Shown here: piece by piece, positions 24,164 through 35,055 of the stretch
How the letters are laid out: every line of letters starts with the position of its first letter
How positions within the stretch are numbered: the first letter of the stretch is position 1
Assembly (NCBI GenBank): GCA_022579005.1
Contig: MU401526.1
Location: 103,918-167,917, forward strand
DNA: 64,000 nt
Direction: 5' to 3'
DNA from: Poronia punctata
Lineage: Eukaryota; Ascomycota; Sordariomycetes; Xylariales; Xylariaceae
The notes under the pieces: model-generated
What the model saw: only the letters and a program-made list of their open reading frames with translations
Databases searched by the model: none
What the model was told of the DNA's origin: nothing
Translations under genes and position numbers: made by a program

Positions 24164-25221
24164 TCATGATCGTAACAGGCAGCATACGCCCATGACAAAA
24201 ATACAGAAGAGCGCGTCATTCCGTACGGTGGTGAATATCTGCGCGTACCTAAGAGCATGACGTGCATAACTGCTCAATTGACCCGGCAACATGCCCGAGA
24301 TAGTCCACACCCAACCCGATGGTGTGAAACCGGAGCTTCTTTCCGTCATGTATCGTGATGTGAGTAGCACGGCCTCCACGCTCGTGAAAATGTAGAAGAA
24401 CCAAGCACGCGCCTGGTCGAGGTCCTGGGCACCCAGCATGCCTGTGGTCTCTAGATCGCCCGTCTCCCGCTCGATCTTGCTGCCTGTGAACGTTGTAGAT
24501 AGAGCCACGTAGATACCAAGGCCCAAGGCGAAAATGGCATGTATTATGCGCCAACGGTTCATGTTATTTTGTGTCTGGAGTTGCTGGCCTTGCTGCATAG
24601 GATTGGGTCCGCCTGCCGCACCAAAAAGCCCGTCTAGTCCAGCCAATGGGTTGCCGCCTTCCGCTCCGCCAGGTCCGCCCGGCATGCCTCCTGCCATCAT
24701 CTTCTGGAGCATCTGCATCATTGGGTCTTGATCCATGCCCTGCAGGCCTTCCGCACCGGCCATCGGAGAGGGCCGATCAAGAAACGGGTTGGCGGTCGGC
24801 GATGAGTTATCGAAGCCGAGCATCATCTGACGGAGCTGCGCTTCGGATACATTCGACGAGCCATTGGGTTGTGGCCGGGCTGTTGCTTGTGGCTTGTAGT
24901 AGTGCTGAGAGATATCGACCTCCTCGGGATCCGCATGGGCTTCGACAGAAGCTGTTGGGGTTGATGCAGCGGCGGGTTTCAATGGCGTAGACTCGCCACT
25001 ACTTGGTTGCGAGGGGCGTTCTGTCAAAGGTGTTAGATGCTAGCCGCTTAGCATTTAGAAATATGCTGACCTTTAGGAATACCACCTCCTAAACCTGTGA
25101 TCTTGTCCAGCCTTGAGGCTCCTCCGGCTTTGAGCTTAGCTTCACGGCGCTGTTTGCGCAAACGGATCTGTTCAGCTGCGCGAGCTGCGGCGGCGTCTTC
25201 GGGGGACAGGCCTTCTGTCAT
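24164..25221 (-). CDS. GET2: GET complex subunit Get2
   Basis: ER membrane receptor subunit that, with Get1, docks Get3 carrying tail-anchored proteins. Exons: 25221-25071 and 25020-24164; the 50-base intron joins GGGIPK to ERPSQPS. 335 residues. The N-terminal basic helix AEQIRLRKQRREAKLKAG, within the first 35 residues, is the Get3-binding (RERR-like) element. A low-complexity Gly/Met/Pro linker follows, then three hydrophobic segments (IIHAIFALGLGIYVAL, AWFFYIFTSVEAVLL, DALFCIFVMGVCCLL), matching Get2 topology. I chose the ATG at 25221 because it puts the basic motif near the N-terminus, as in the family; the same frame stays open to an ATG at 25464, which would add 81 residues. It is divergent from the GTPase gene, 400 bases between start codons. 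Confidence 0.85.
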
Positions 25222-25621
25222 GACTGCTTCGAATGGATACCTAGGTATAATTTCTTGACGATCTGAATGGCGTTTGGCGAGATAGGCCAGGGATTTATCA
25301 ATTTCTTTGATATATGTACGTAGGGAAGCAGCCCTGTGAGAATGCTCAAGTTTAACACGGTAATCGTTCAACGATCCAATGAACGAAGCACACGGAGAAG
25401 CAGGTGCAGGTGACAGCGCAGCACAAGATGACGGAGTGCTATTGCTAAAAGATGTCCCACTCATTCTACTGTATGCTTATCGATAACATCGTTAACCTTA
25501 GCTAGGGGCGTCTCCAGATTAAAGTTTTGGGGTCTCTTTTCAAACAACATCAGTTTCCAGGTCAAACTGGACTGTTTTTTTGTTAGCATACGCCTACCTC
25601 CATTATCTTTTGGGAAAGACA
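25222..25621. promoter_or_regulatory. Divergent promoter region of GET2 and the mitochondrial GTPase gene
   Basis: A 400-base interval between two divergent start codons. On the minus strand it holds an in-frame open extension of GET2 from 25464, either 5' leader or an N-terminal extension. No clear TATA box was recognised. Confidence 0.5.
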
Positions 25622-27784
25622 ATGCACCGCGTTCGCGCCTCGAAATGGCTAAACAACGCTCTCAATCTGGCAGAAAGGCCCTCTAGGTTAGAGCTACCTG
25701 TATTTCTTTGTCCCTCTCTCAGGGCCACGCCCAGGTTCCACCTCCGATCTCCGGTTGCATATCCATCTCATGGTGCGCCATGGAGAGCACCGAGACAATG
25801 CTTGCATATGCAAGCGGATTCTTCAACTACTACCGACACAGCTGCGCCTGCTTCCGAACTACAAGTCGTTACAACTAGAAAGCTTCCAAAGCAATGCAGG
25901 GGTTGTGGTGCATTGTCGCAAACGACCGAACCCAGACAGCCCGGCTTCTTCGACCTAAATCGCAAAGCCGTCAAGAAATACCTCGGCACCGACGAGCCCA
26001 CCGATCACCCGCGAAGTCAAGATGATGCAATATTTCAAGACTTGTTGAGTAAATTAGACCCCGAGGAGCTGAAACAAAAAGGTGTCGACTTAGAAGCCTT
26101 CGCCTTGAGCCCTCCTCCTGACGAGGCACGACCGGAAGCGCCGCCTAAGAAACCCCTTTGCGACAGGTGTCATCATTTGATGCACCATCATGCCGGGGAG
26201 TCCATATATCATCCTAGTGTCGAATCAATTCGCGACACTCTTATCGAGTCACCTTATAAATACAACCATGTCTATCATATACTCGACGCGGCTGATTTCC
26301 CAATGTCTCTGGTACCCAAAATATCGCAGATCATCGAGATGATGCCGTTGCGCTCGCGAAATCGCCGATCGAGGGCGGGGCGATTTTTCCACGGCCAGAA
26401 AACCGAAATAAGCTTCATAATAACACGAGCAGATCTATTGGCGCCAACTAAACCCCAGGTAGACGCCCTGTTCGCGTATCTGCGCGAGGTATTACGTGAT
26501 GCGCTGGGCCGTGTCGGAAAAGACGTCCGCCTGGGCAACTTGAGAGCAGTCAGCGCAAAGAGAAGTTGGTGGACGAAAGAGTTGAAAGAAGAAATATGGG
26601 CTAAAGGCGGCGGCAGTTGGCTGCTGGGAAAAGCCAACGTTGGGAAGAGTCAGTTGTTCGAAGCCGTTTTCCCTAAAGGCAGAATGGACTGGGACCCATC
26701 AAAACATCAAATCACGATCGACATGGAGGCAAAGGCCCGGGGGGTCCTCGAGGAAGAGATGAATGGAAATGACAAGAAAGAAGAGGACGAAGAAGAATTG
26801 GCAGACCCATACTCGCTACTCCCTCCCGTGCCCAAGGAAACTCAGTATCCCGACATGCCCCTTGTCTCGGATCTTCCAGGAACCACGGCGTCACCGATAC
26901 GAGTTCCGTTCGGCAATGGTCGAGGAGAGTTGATCGATTTGCCTGGGTTGGAGCGCTCGGGATTGGAAGCACATGTGAAAGAATCAGAACGGTTGTCTCT
27001 GTTGATGCGTTCACGCATCGTACCAGAACAAATAACGTTGAAGCCGGGCCAATCGTTGCTTCTGGGCGGCTTTATCCGTATAACTCCTCGCGAACCCGCG
27101 CCCATTATGCTGACCTACGCCTTCACTCCCATCGAACCCCACGTGTGCCGGACCGACAAGGCCATTGGCATCCAGACCCAGACAAGCGATATTAACGTCG
27201 AGAACATTTCCTTACCAGGGACTGGAGAAAAAATCAAGCTAGCAGGCTCCTTCCCACTGAAGTGGGACGTAACGAAAAAGCGTACAGGCCCCTTGACGAG
27301 AAAGAGCGACGTTAACTTACCTGTGGAACGTCTCCCATACCGTGTGCTCTCTACCGATATTCTTATTGAAGGAGTGGGATGGGTGGAGATAGTTGCTCAA
27401 GTCCGGGCAAAAGACCTCTTTGAGCGGCGGCCCTCTATCGAGGAGGGGAGGGAGAAGGCGGACGATAAACCCGAAAGCGAGATGACGGCCATGGAACGGT
27501 TCGAAGCTATGGCAAAAAAGCAAGAGCAGCAGAGCAAAGTGCGTCCGCCCCCGAAAGAAGAGAAGCCAAATGACGAGCCGAACTGGCCCATCGTGGACGT
27601 GTACAGCCCAGAAGGGAAATTCATCGGCTGTCGCGCACCTATGAATGGTTGGATGTTAAACAAACCGAAGGTGACAGCTGCAACGCGTCGGGGCAGACCC
27701 AGGAAGAGCATGAAGGGCGCCAAGAAGCGGGAGAAGCAACTACGCCGTGAGATGGGAGCCTCAATTCAAAAGGCAAGCTTTTAA
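25622..27784 (+). CDS. Mitochondrial circularly permuted GTPase (YqeH/Mtg3-Gep3 family)
   Basis: Predicted assembly factor of the mitochondrial small ribosomal subunit. Single exon, 720 residues from ATG 25622. The N-terminus is rich in Arg/Ser and poor in acid (MHRVRASKWLNNALNL), fitting a matrix targeting sequence. A zinc-binding pair follows: Cys92-x2-Cys95 and Cys180-x2-Cys183, far apart because of a fungal insertion. The GTPase motifs occur in permuted order: G4-like TRAD at 268-271, then G1 GKANVGKS at 336-343, then G3 DLPG at 417-420. This order defines the YqeH/YlqF-type permuted GTPases. The C-terminus is very basic (RRGRPRKSMKGAKKREKQLRRE), consistent with rRNA contact. Yeast Gep3/Mtg3 is the likely counterpart. 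Confidence 0.88.
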   Translation: MHRVRASKWLNNALNLAERPSRLELPVFLCPSLRATPRFHLRSPVAYPSHGAPWRAPRQCLHMQADSSTTTDTAAPASELQVVTTRKLPKQCRGCGALSQTTEPRQPGFFDLNRKAVKKYLGTDEPTDHPRSQDDAIFQDLLSKLDPEELKQKGVDLEAFALSPPPDEARPEAPPKKPLCDRCHHLMHHHAGESIYHPSVESIRDTLIESPYKYNHVYHILDAADFPMSLVPKISQIIEMMPLRSRNRRSRAGRFFHGQKTEISFIITRADLLAPTKPQVDALFAYLREVLRDALGRVGKDVRLGNLRAVSAKRSWWTKELKEEIWAKGGGSWLLGKANVGKSQLFEAVFPKGRMDWDPSKHQITIDMEAKARGVLEEEMNGNDKKEEDEEELADPYSLLPPVPKETQYPDMPLVSDLPGTTASPIRVPFGNGRGELIDLPGLERSGLEAHVKESERLSLLMRSRIVPEQITLKPGQSLLLGGFIRITPREPAPIMLTYAFTPIEPHVCRTDKAIGIQTQTSDINVENISLPGTGEKIKLAGSFPLKWDVTKKRTGPLTRKSDVNLPVERLPYRVLSTDILIEGVGWVEIVAQVRAKDLFERRPSIEEGREKADDKPESEMTAMERFEAMAKKQEQQSKVRPPPKEEKPNDEPNWPIVDVYSPEGKFIGCRAPMNGWMLNKPKVTAATRRGRPRKSMKGAKKREKQLRREMGASIQKASF

Positions 27785-29060
27785 GCGAGCGGCAAGAATC
27801 CGCCAGTGGTTAGAAGGCGCATGTAAAATATTGTAATACGGTAATACCAGGCTTGGTGGTATGCATATTGTTGTTGTGCGAACAGTCCATAGATACCCGG
27901 CGTTTTATGATGTATGTTAAAGGCCATCTTTGGAACTTGAAAGGCTTCTGTACCTATGTACAGCACACACGCCAGGTTACATGAAGAGAAGTAACCACAA
28001 ATCGGAATTTATATAACCTAGAATGCTAGAGGCAAACGATTCTTGGGGTTGGTTGGAGTGCATTCTCGTAGGCGACGGGGTACAAAAACTGCCAAGGCTT
28101 GAAAGAGAACCCCTAACCCAGGCTCCCGGGTAAGCTGAATCGTCGAGATCCGAACTCAAAGTGCTTTAACTGATAAGATTCGATAAAGTATTAATATGAG
28201 GGGCAAGATCCAAAAGGGTGATGTCAAGATTGAAGCTACTGTGTACATACCTACTTATTATAAAGCATTATGCATCACAATAACCCCCTCCCCCAAAACT
28301 CATCCGTTACCAACAAGCTCTCAAATCGTAAAGTTACTACTGCCATGGAGATACTTTGAGGGCAGGGAAAATCGCGCAAGCCATTTGGGATGCAAGAAAT
28401 AAAGTTTACGGAACATGTCTCCCCAAACTTAGTCCTGTTACGTTATGATTAGGTGGACGGACAAACTTCTCGTGTCTGCAGAACAGCATAGTTGCCCCTC
28501 ATCTGAATCCGCGTCGCCCGTAAACCACGACTATCCTCTCCCTTCTTCTCAGTCTACGACTACGACCTAGGCCTGCTGGATATATTGGGAAAAGGCATTC
28601 AGAAAGCTTGCGAGAGGACCTTTTGCCACCAGTTTGGGGGAACCGACGTGCCATTTGGCGAATAAGCCATCAGGGATCATCCACGTTATCCTTGTCGAAA
28701 AACCAAAAGTCGAACCCTGGGTACCCTTTTTGCGTCCGACGAAGATATCCCCAAATTCCGTACCACGACAACTACCAATCAGATATTTCGCGCAAAGAAA
28801 CAGATACGCTACGTGACCTCACCGGGTTTGGTATTAGAACGCCCCGAGACACACCTATATGTGACCGGGCCATATCATAATAAGAGACAATCACATCATC
28901 TGGATTCCCAACATACCAGTTGCCACCAACCACCAATTACCACCAACTGCCACCAACCACCGCCGGTCTCCTACTAAACAGCGAGCTTGGCGACAGTGCT
29001 TCTCCCAAGCACCTACACCGCCCGAATTACTACCAGTAGCTGCATTTCCAAACCGTCACA
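27785..29060. other. Intergenic between GTPase gene and YPI1
   Basis: No gene seen. A CCACCAA-rich patch (about 28921-28966) immediately precedes the YPI1 leader. Confidence 0.6.
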
Positions 29061-29777
29061 ATGTCGAACAATTCCCGTCAACGGCAACGACAACAAGCGC
29101 CCGGCTCCGGCTCCGGCTCCGGTCCCGGCACTCGCACGCAAGAAGCATCATCGGGCTCCGCAACACAAACGGATACCACCTCACCCGTATCATCTCCACC
29201 TACGATCCTACGCCTACGAGGTGCGTACACGCCCTCAGCACACCACGTGCAATGGGCCGAGAACGTCGTCGACAACGAAGGGCTAGGCCGCAAGAGCTCC
29301 AAAGGTAGGTTGGTAGATTTTACTCGTAGCTATCTCAACAACACAAGATACTATTTTTTTTGGTTTGGTGCTGATCCCTATCAATCACTAGTCTGTTGTA
29401 TATACCACGCCCCTCGAGCCGTGGGTGAATCATCTGATGAGTCGTCATCGGACTCGTCTTCCTCCTCTTCAGACTCCGACTCCGACGCAGATTCCAACTC
29501 AGGGGACAACGCACAGTACGACGCGCGGGAGAGGGCCGTGGCGCAACGTAGGGCGAGAGAAATGCAGAACCGTCAGGGACACGGACACGGACAGGGACAC
29601 GGACACGATCATGATCATGGCAGAGGAGAGGAGGGCAGACGGAAACCCACTCGCCGGCCGAGTCCCAATGCGTACGAGAAACAGCCACGACCGAAGCCCC
29701 GTAAAGACGACGGCGGGAACGGTGGGCCGTCGTCATCGTCGACAAATCCTGGACCCGGTTCTAGACTCGGCGCCTAA
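29061..29777 (+). CDS. YPI1: Type 1 protein phosphatase regulator Ypi1 (inhibitor-3 family)
   Basis: Nuclear regulator of PP1 (Glc7). Exons: 29061-29304 and 29392-29777; the 87-base intron makes GRKSSK run into VCCIYH. 209 residues. The conserved core is unmistakable: LRLRG at 50-54, then HVQW at 62-65, which corresponds to the RVxF-type PP1-docking motif, then [16 protein letters not shown], the paired cysteines of VCCIYH, and ESSDESSSD. Both ends are disordered: Gly/Ser-rich at the start, and after residue 110 an acidic serine tract, a Gly-His run and a basic tail (RRKPTRRP). The intron length is a multiple of three and contains no in-frame stop, so unspliced RNA stays translatable. Confidence 0.92.
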   Translation: MSNNSRQRQRQQAPGSGSGSGPGTRTQEASSGSATQTDTTSPVSSPPTILRLRGAYTPSAHHVQWAENVVDNEGLGRKSSKGRLVDFTRSYLNNTRYYFFWFGADPYQSLVCCIYHAPRAVGESSDESSSDSSSSSSDSDSDADSNSGDNAQYDARERAVAQRRAREMQNRQGHGHGQGHGHDHDHGRGEEGRRKPTRRPSPNAYEKQPRPKPRKDDGGNGGPSSSSTNPGPGSRLGA

Positions 29778-31521
29778 TAAACATCACTCGCCCCTTTTCC
29801 CCCATGTCACTTTTGATTCTGTTTTACACTTGAAAGTGCAGACACGGATCAAGAGAAGGGGGACTTCCAATGATGAGAAATGAAAAGAGAAGAATAATGA
29901 AATATAGATACCCTTTTCACTATATTATTTTTTCCATCCAGCGGCAGTTCTTAGGGAAAGAATCAAACAGATGAGACCAGTAGAGCTTTCGAGCATAAGA
30001 AATGTGTTCGTTGCTCTCCGGAATAGTGAAAATGTGGGCGAAGAAGCTTCACCCCGTTAAACCACGGCCCGACCGCAATCAACGGATCTCGATCTCGTCA
30101 TCCTGGGTAGCTAAGCGTCTCACAGGTAGCGAGTACAAGTGGATTAAATGAATAAAGTAGGTATTAGATCACAATAAAAAAAAATCAATTCTTTCTCTAT
30201 ATGAAAGCCATTGATCAGGAGTGAAAATGCTCTTTTAAATAAAGTTACACGTAAAGCAAAGAAGCGTAATCGTTGTAACCAGGAAAAAGGAGAAATAGAC
30301 AAAGAGTAGATGAAGAACATGGAACGTTTCGCTTCTTTCGAAGGAGATATTTCTCCTTTTTTTTTTTTTGATTGTATCTATCTATCTATCTATCTATCTA
30401 TCTACCTAATCCCCTTCATACGAGTACTGACACAGATATCGCTTAGGGCTCATGCTTGACCTTGAGCTTTTAGATACAGTATTTATTTATCGGTGTCTTC
30501 ATTCGCCATCTTCATCCGTAGCGCAGCTTCTCGGTTATTAGCCTAGACTAGACCATCCATCGTTTTTGTATCCCAGAAGAATATATATTCATTCAAGGCT
30601 ACACATGTTTGACGTTCCAGTATGTCATATAGGGTAACCTTGGATGGTGGATCGAACCTGGGGTTGAGCAATGATTTACGAACCAAATCACGAACTTAGT
30701 TAGAGAAGAATCGGATAAAATAACCCCAAGACATGTATATAGTCTGTTGTGTTGCATCGCGTCATCTGTGTGATTGGTATTTTTTGCTATGAAAACCATG
30801 TGGTGCTTATGTAATATGCAGTTGCCAATGTAAATGCAAAGCCTTTCAACGGTATCAAGCTTACTACCTTACGCCATGCCATGCAGCGCCAAGCTTGTTT
30901 CCTTTACGCCGCCGCCTCGTCGCGTCGCGTCCCTTCCGCCTGTTCTAGGCGGGTTCTGTACCGGTATCATTCATGCCCGGCAATCTTTTACACCATTTTT
31001 GTTCTGGACATATTCAAACATCATGCCATCCTTACCCCTCTTTTCGAACCTCTTTATCTTCCTCCGCCTATTTGGGACACAGATGATCCCACGTTCCCGA
31101 GTAAGACTCTCTTTAGGCCGATATATATGGTAGAGGAATCTTTCCAGGCCTGTCGCGTCCGCTACTGTCGGTCTGGAGTGTTGGTCCGTTCCTAACAAAG
31201 TATACATGTACTGAAAGTATAGCGCTGTGTTATGCCGTAACAGCCTGGGTGGTGGATGGTCCCATTATTTCAAAGGTTCTGGGTCGAGAATAGACGGGGC
31301 GTGCTAGAACCCCAGGCTGTATTCTCCATCACATGCCTGGTCCGGTTCTTGGCGGGAACATTATGCAAGGCCGAGCTGGCTGTGTGTTTGCCCCCAATAT
31401 CGGCTTCCATTCAGACAACAAGATTTAATGATAGGCTAGGTTGCCATCATTTTATCATTTAGAGTGGCAGCATTCGGCCATATCAAAAAGTCGTATCTGT
31501 TCCACCAATGCAGCCTCTGCT
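29778..31521. other. Intergenic between convergent YPI1 and DENN genes
   Basis: No gene seen. Contains a T13 run and an adjacent tetranucleotide repeat (listed separately). Presumably holds both 3' ends. Confidence 0.6.
30357..30404 (+). repeat. T13 run followed by (TATC)n microsatellite
   Basis: A run of 13 T at 30357-30369, then six to seven TATC units at about 30375-30402. Simple sequence with no inferred function. Confidence 0.8.
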
Positions 31522-34500
31522 TCACTCCTCCTCTTTGGTAGGAAGGGAAAGCGTTGGTAACCCCATCATACTTGGAACCTGCTTTCTCAACACCCCCTTT
31601 TTGCGTTGTTCGGGTCGCGGGATACCTTGTATGGCACGAGGTTCCTTCATCAGACTAGGATCGAGTCTGGCGGGGACCCTCGTTATAACCGCACGGTATT
31701 CGCCCGGAAACTTGGCATTGGGCATGGGCACAGAAGCAGTACGCCAAAGATGGTCTGAGGTGTCTGTAAGGTAGGAGGGTAATTTGGGGGTCCTCGAGGG
31801 CAGGCCACTCGAAATGCCGTGAGACGCCCGTATGGTAGATAGACGGGACAATCCAGAAGTAAGACCAGGTTTACCACGAGCCTTCTTCGCTATAATAATT
31901 TCGTCGAAGAGGCGGATTGCCGGGTCCGTCTGCGGTTTCGTCTCGCGCAAATGAATAAACTCATTGAAAGCTAGCCCTCTCAGTTAGTGTCTGGTAGATT
32001 GCTAGGGGGGGGGGGATTATTGAATGTGCTTTACCTTGTGTTTCTTTCATCATACTGGCGTATTCCTGCTGGTCGTAGGGTAAACTCCTGATGAACCCGT
32101 TCATATCGAAAGCATATAGTTGGCCATGTGTCTTCTGTTCCTTGGATGGTCGTCCCAGGTGCCTCCGGTACGTGTAAAGCAGGGCTGCCTGACATCGGAC
32201 GAACGCGGCCCGTATCTTATCAGTGTTGAAAGCTACTGGACACACCAAGCTGACGCAGCCAAGACAACGACCGTGAGAAATGGCCCCGCATCCCGAGCAT
32301 CTGTAGCAACCATCCCCTTCGGACCGCTCATCGCAAATGGTGCAAACCATGTTGGCGTCGCCGGTAGTAAAGTTGAAGCAGTGGCCCTCGACCCACACCG
32401 TCGTTTCCGTGTTATGCACTGGCTGTACAAGCATGTTGGGCATGATGGTAGACGCAGCGAGGGTGGACTGTGCATAGGTCGAGGGGGCATATCCGCCAAA
32501 TCCGCCGCCGTATGATGACTGTGAATCGATCGAGATGGCAGAGATCGACAGGTTGTTCTGATGCCCGTTCAGAAAAGGACCATGCGGTCTATGAAAGGGC
32601 GCCTGTCCAAACGAAGAGCTACGGCGACCCTTTTCTTCAAAGTGGCCGGATCTCTTCTCCCTTAGGGTCGCTGAGAGAGCAAAGCCAGAGTCGCTCTTCG
32701 AGATCGGCGTCGACGGCATAGGCGGGAAATTGACCGAAACAGGCGAGACGGAAGACTTGGGGCTAGTCTTGCTCGACTTGCTGGTAGTCGGACGCTCAGC
32801 CGCTCCTGGCTTTGCGCTAGCAAAGGCGTTGAAAACGGGAACCCTCACCGAGTCTTTCGGTTCGGGTTCGCCAAAAGAAGACGAGTTCTGCGCTACCCAT
32901 CTCGCAAAGGAACTAGGCTGCGCTCTCTCATGAAATAGCGAGCTGTTCTCGGCCGAGAAGGCATCGTAGGGATATGACTCCATCGCATATGGCGGTGGCC
33001 CGGTTGTTACGCCGTATCGGATCGCGTGAGGGGCAGCGAGCTGTAGCAACGAATGAAGTTTACGTCGAATCTGCTTAGGAAGTCGAACTGGTTGAGCGGT
33101 CGAGTCAATAGTATCCTTGTCGAGGTCAACAAGGACGTAGTCATCATCGGGGATTTCTATATTGTCGTAACGACGTTCGATACCGACTATGTACGGACAT
33201 GGTGCGTCTAGGGCAGACAACAGCCGGGCGGGAAGCACTGGAATGAAGATGCTAGCCCACGTTAGAGGGTACAACAAACTTGCTAGGGCGTGAGAAGCGA
33301 GGTGCAGCATGGCGGTGTGCGAAGATAGGAGGATGATGCGCGACTCGGACATGGCGTACTCAAACAGAGTAACGATGTTTTCGAGCGATAAGGACCTGAA
33401 GAGGGCATATAAATCCGTGTTACGCGATCCGGGAATCTCGTTGACTGCTTCAGCCCGAGCGTAGAGCCGGAGTTCGCGCACGCCGATTTCGACTTGGGTT
33501 TTGGAGCTCAACGGACTGAACGCCTCGGTGCATAAGTTGATCACGTACCGCTCCAGCGGCTGCCACCGTCCGACTCTCGGGGAGCTTGCGGGAACGCGTA
33601 GTACCCCACCGTCTGTCATCGGGACGATAACAGCTCGGAGCCAGTCTTTCCAGAACCCCACCCTGTTGGCATCCCGTCCGAGGATACCGTACGCACGTGG
33701 GATCCAGAGTCCACTTTCACCAGCCGTTAGCCCGTCGATCTTTGATGCGGCCCCATGCCTAAGGGGCCGGAGCATCTCTGCCATTAGGCTAATCTTCTCC
33801 TCCACAGCGCTGATTTGCTCATCCAGCGTCTCGCGCGCTGCCGATCCGGACGGTATGGCCGGTAATTTCGCAAGCAACTGCGACAGATGCGCACGCTCAG
33901 CTGCGAGTCTTGTCCCCAGGCTCCCTGCTAGTTCGCGTTCTTCCTCGCTCATATGACTTTGTCTCCATTGTTCGCATCTCTTCTCGATCTCTTCTGCGAC
34001 GTCTGTCGTGAGTGCCGTCCAAATGATGACAGTTATACCATATATCTTCGAGTTGTCGTCCGAAGTCATCGTGAACCCATGCCAAGTGGACCTCGGTCTA
34101 TCGTCCGACGAGACGATCTGTATGTCGTTAGGAAAGGCGAACATCGGCACATAATCCGGGAATCTACCCCTCCTGCCCGGGTCCTCCTTGATGTCCCGAG
34201 GGGGGTATCTATCGAGTAGTTCGGGTTCGAATCGCCGCTTGAGGGGGTGCATGTCGGGATCAAGGTTAAGAGGCTCCGGAGGCGGAATAACCGAGTTATA
34301 GTTACTTAGCCGTTTCGCAGTTCGGACCGAAGCTATGTCCCATATGTTAGCACGCAAACTCCCCACTCCCTTCCAAAGTTGGGATCAAAAGATTCCATAG
34401 AAAATTGGGTTGCATAATCTTCAGATGGGGCCCTACCAGGTTTAGGAGCACTAGGTTGCTTCCTTGAGCTATTCATTTCTTTGAAGCTGATTTTTCGACG

Positions 34501-35055
34501 TAGACTTCCCCTAATACTACCCCTGATGCTCTTCAAAGGGCTCATTCTCCCACTAGCGGGCTCGTCCGCTTTGATCCGTTCTGCCCGTGGATTGACCATC
34601 GGCGGCCTCGACTGCGTCTTTGCGCCTGCAGAGAAACTTAGATCTTCCAAAAAATTCTCCCGCTCGGCAGCAAATTTAACAAGGGCCTTATCGAAGTCAA
34701 AGTCGATTATAGAGCCATCTGGTCGCTCGAACCCAGCCGGAGAAGGGACTGGTCTAATGGTAGCGCTGCTCCTGTTGCTTCTCGTGTTCCCGTCTACCTC
34801 CTCTAGCATGTTGATCGAGTTTGCCATCGAGATCCTTGAGAACCTGTTATTGGAACTCTGGCGGGAATGTCGGGCAGAGCGCCTATGAGCAGCGGCTGCC
34901 GCTTGGGGATCGGTCTTGTCGTCGGGTTCGCCATCTTCGACAATGGTGGTGTTTAATTGGTTGGGAGTCGCAGGGACAGGAAAGTCGTTGTAAGATATAG
35001 ATTCGACACCCGCGATCCAGAAGTAATCCGCGAGCGGTGCCGATGAGTTATCCAT
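31522..35055 (-). CDS. DENN-domain protein with C-terminal C1-type zinc finger (fungal AEX-3/Afi1-like)
   Basis: Predicted Rab/Arf-pathway regulator in membrane traffic or polarity. Model: exons 35055-34437, 34332-32035, 31976-31522; 1123 residues. It starts MDNSSAPLADYFWIAG. A disordered region runs to about 200. The DENN module starts near FPDYVPMFAFPNDIQIVSS and continues through ENIVTLFEYAMSESRIILLSS and LLYPLTWASIFIPVLPARLL, the classic core. A cysteine/histidine cluster from about 857 (GHCF, CTIC, CYRCSGC, SHGRC) fits a C1 zinc finger. The last exon continues QG|LAFNEFIHLRETK and ends Lys/Arg-rich. Intron 2 (58 bases) contains a run of 11 G. Intron 1 is the least certain: the only frame-consistent GT-AG choice I found is 34333-34436 (104 bases, donor GTAGGG, branch GCTAAC, acceptor CATAG), and its 5' part is open and protein-like. 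Confidence 0.82.
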
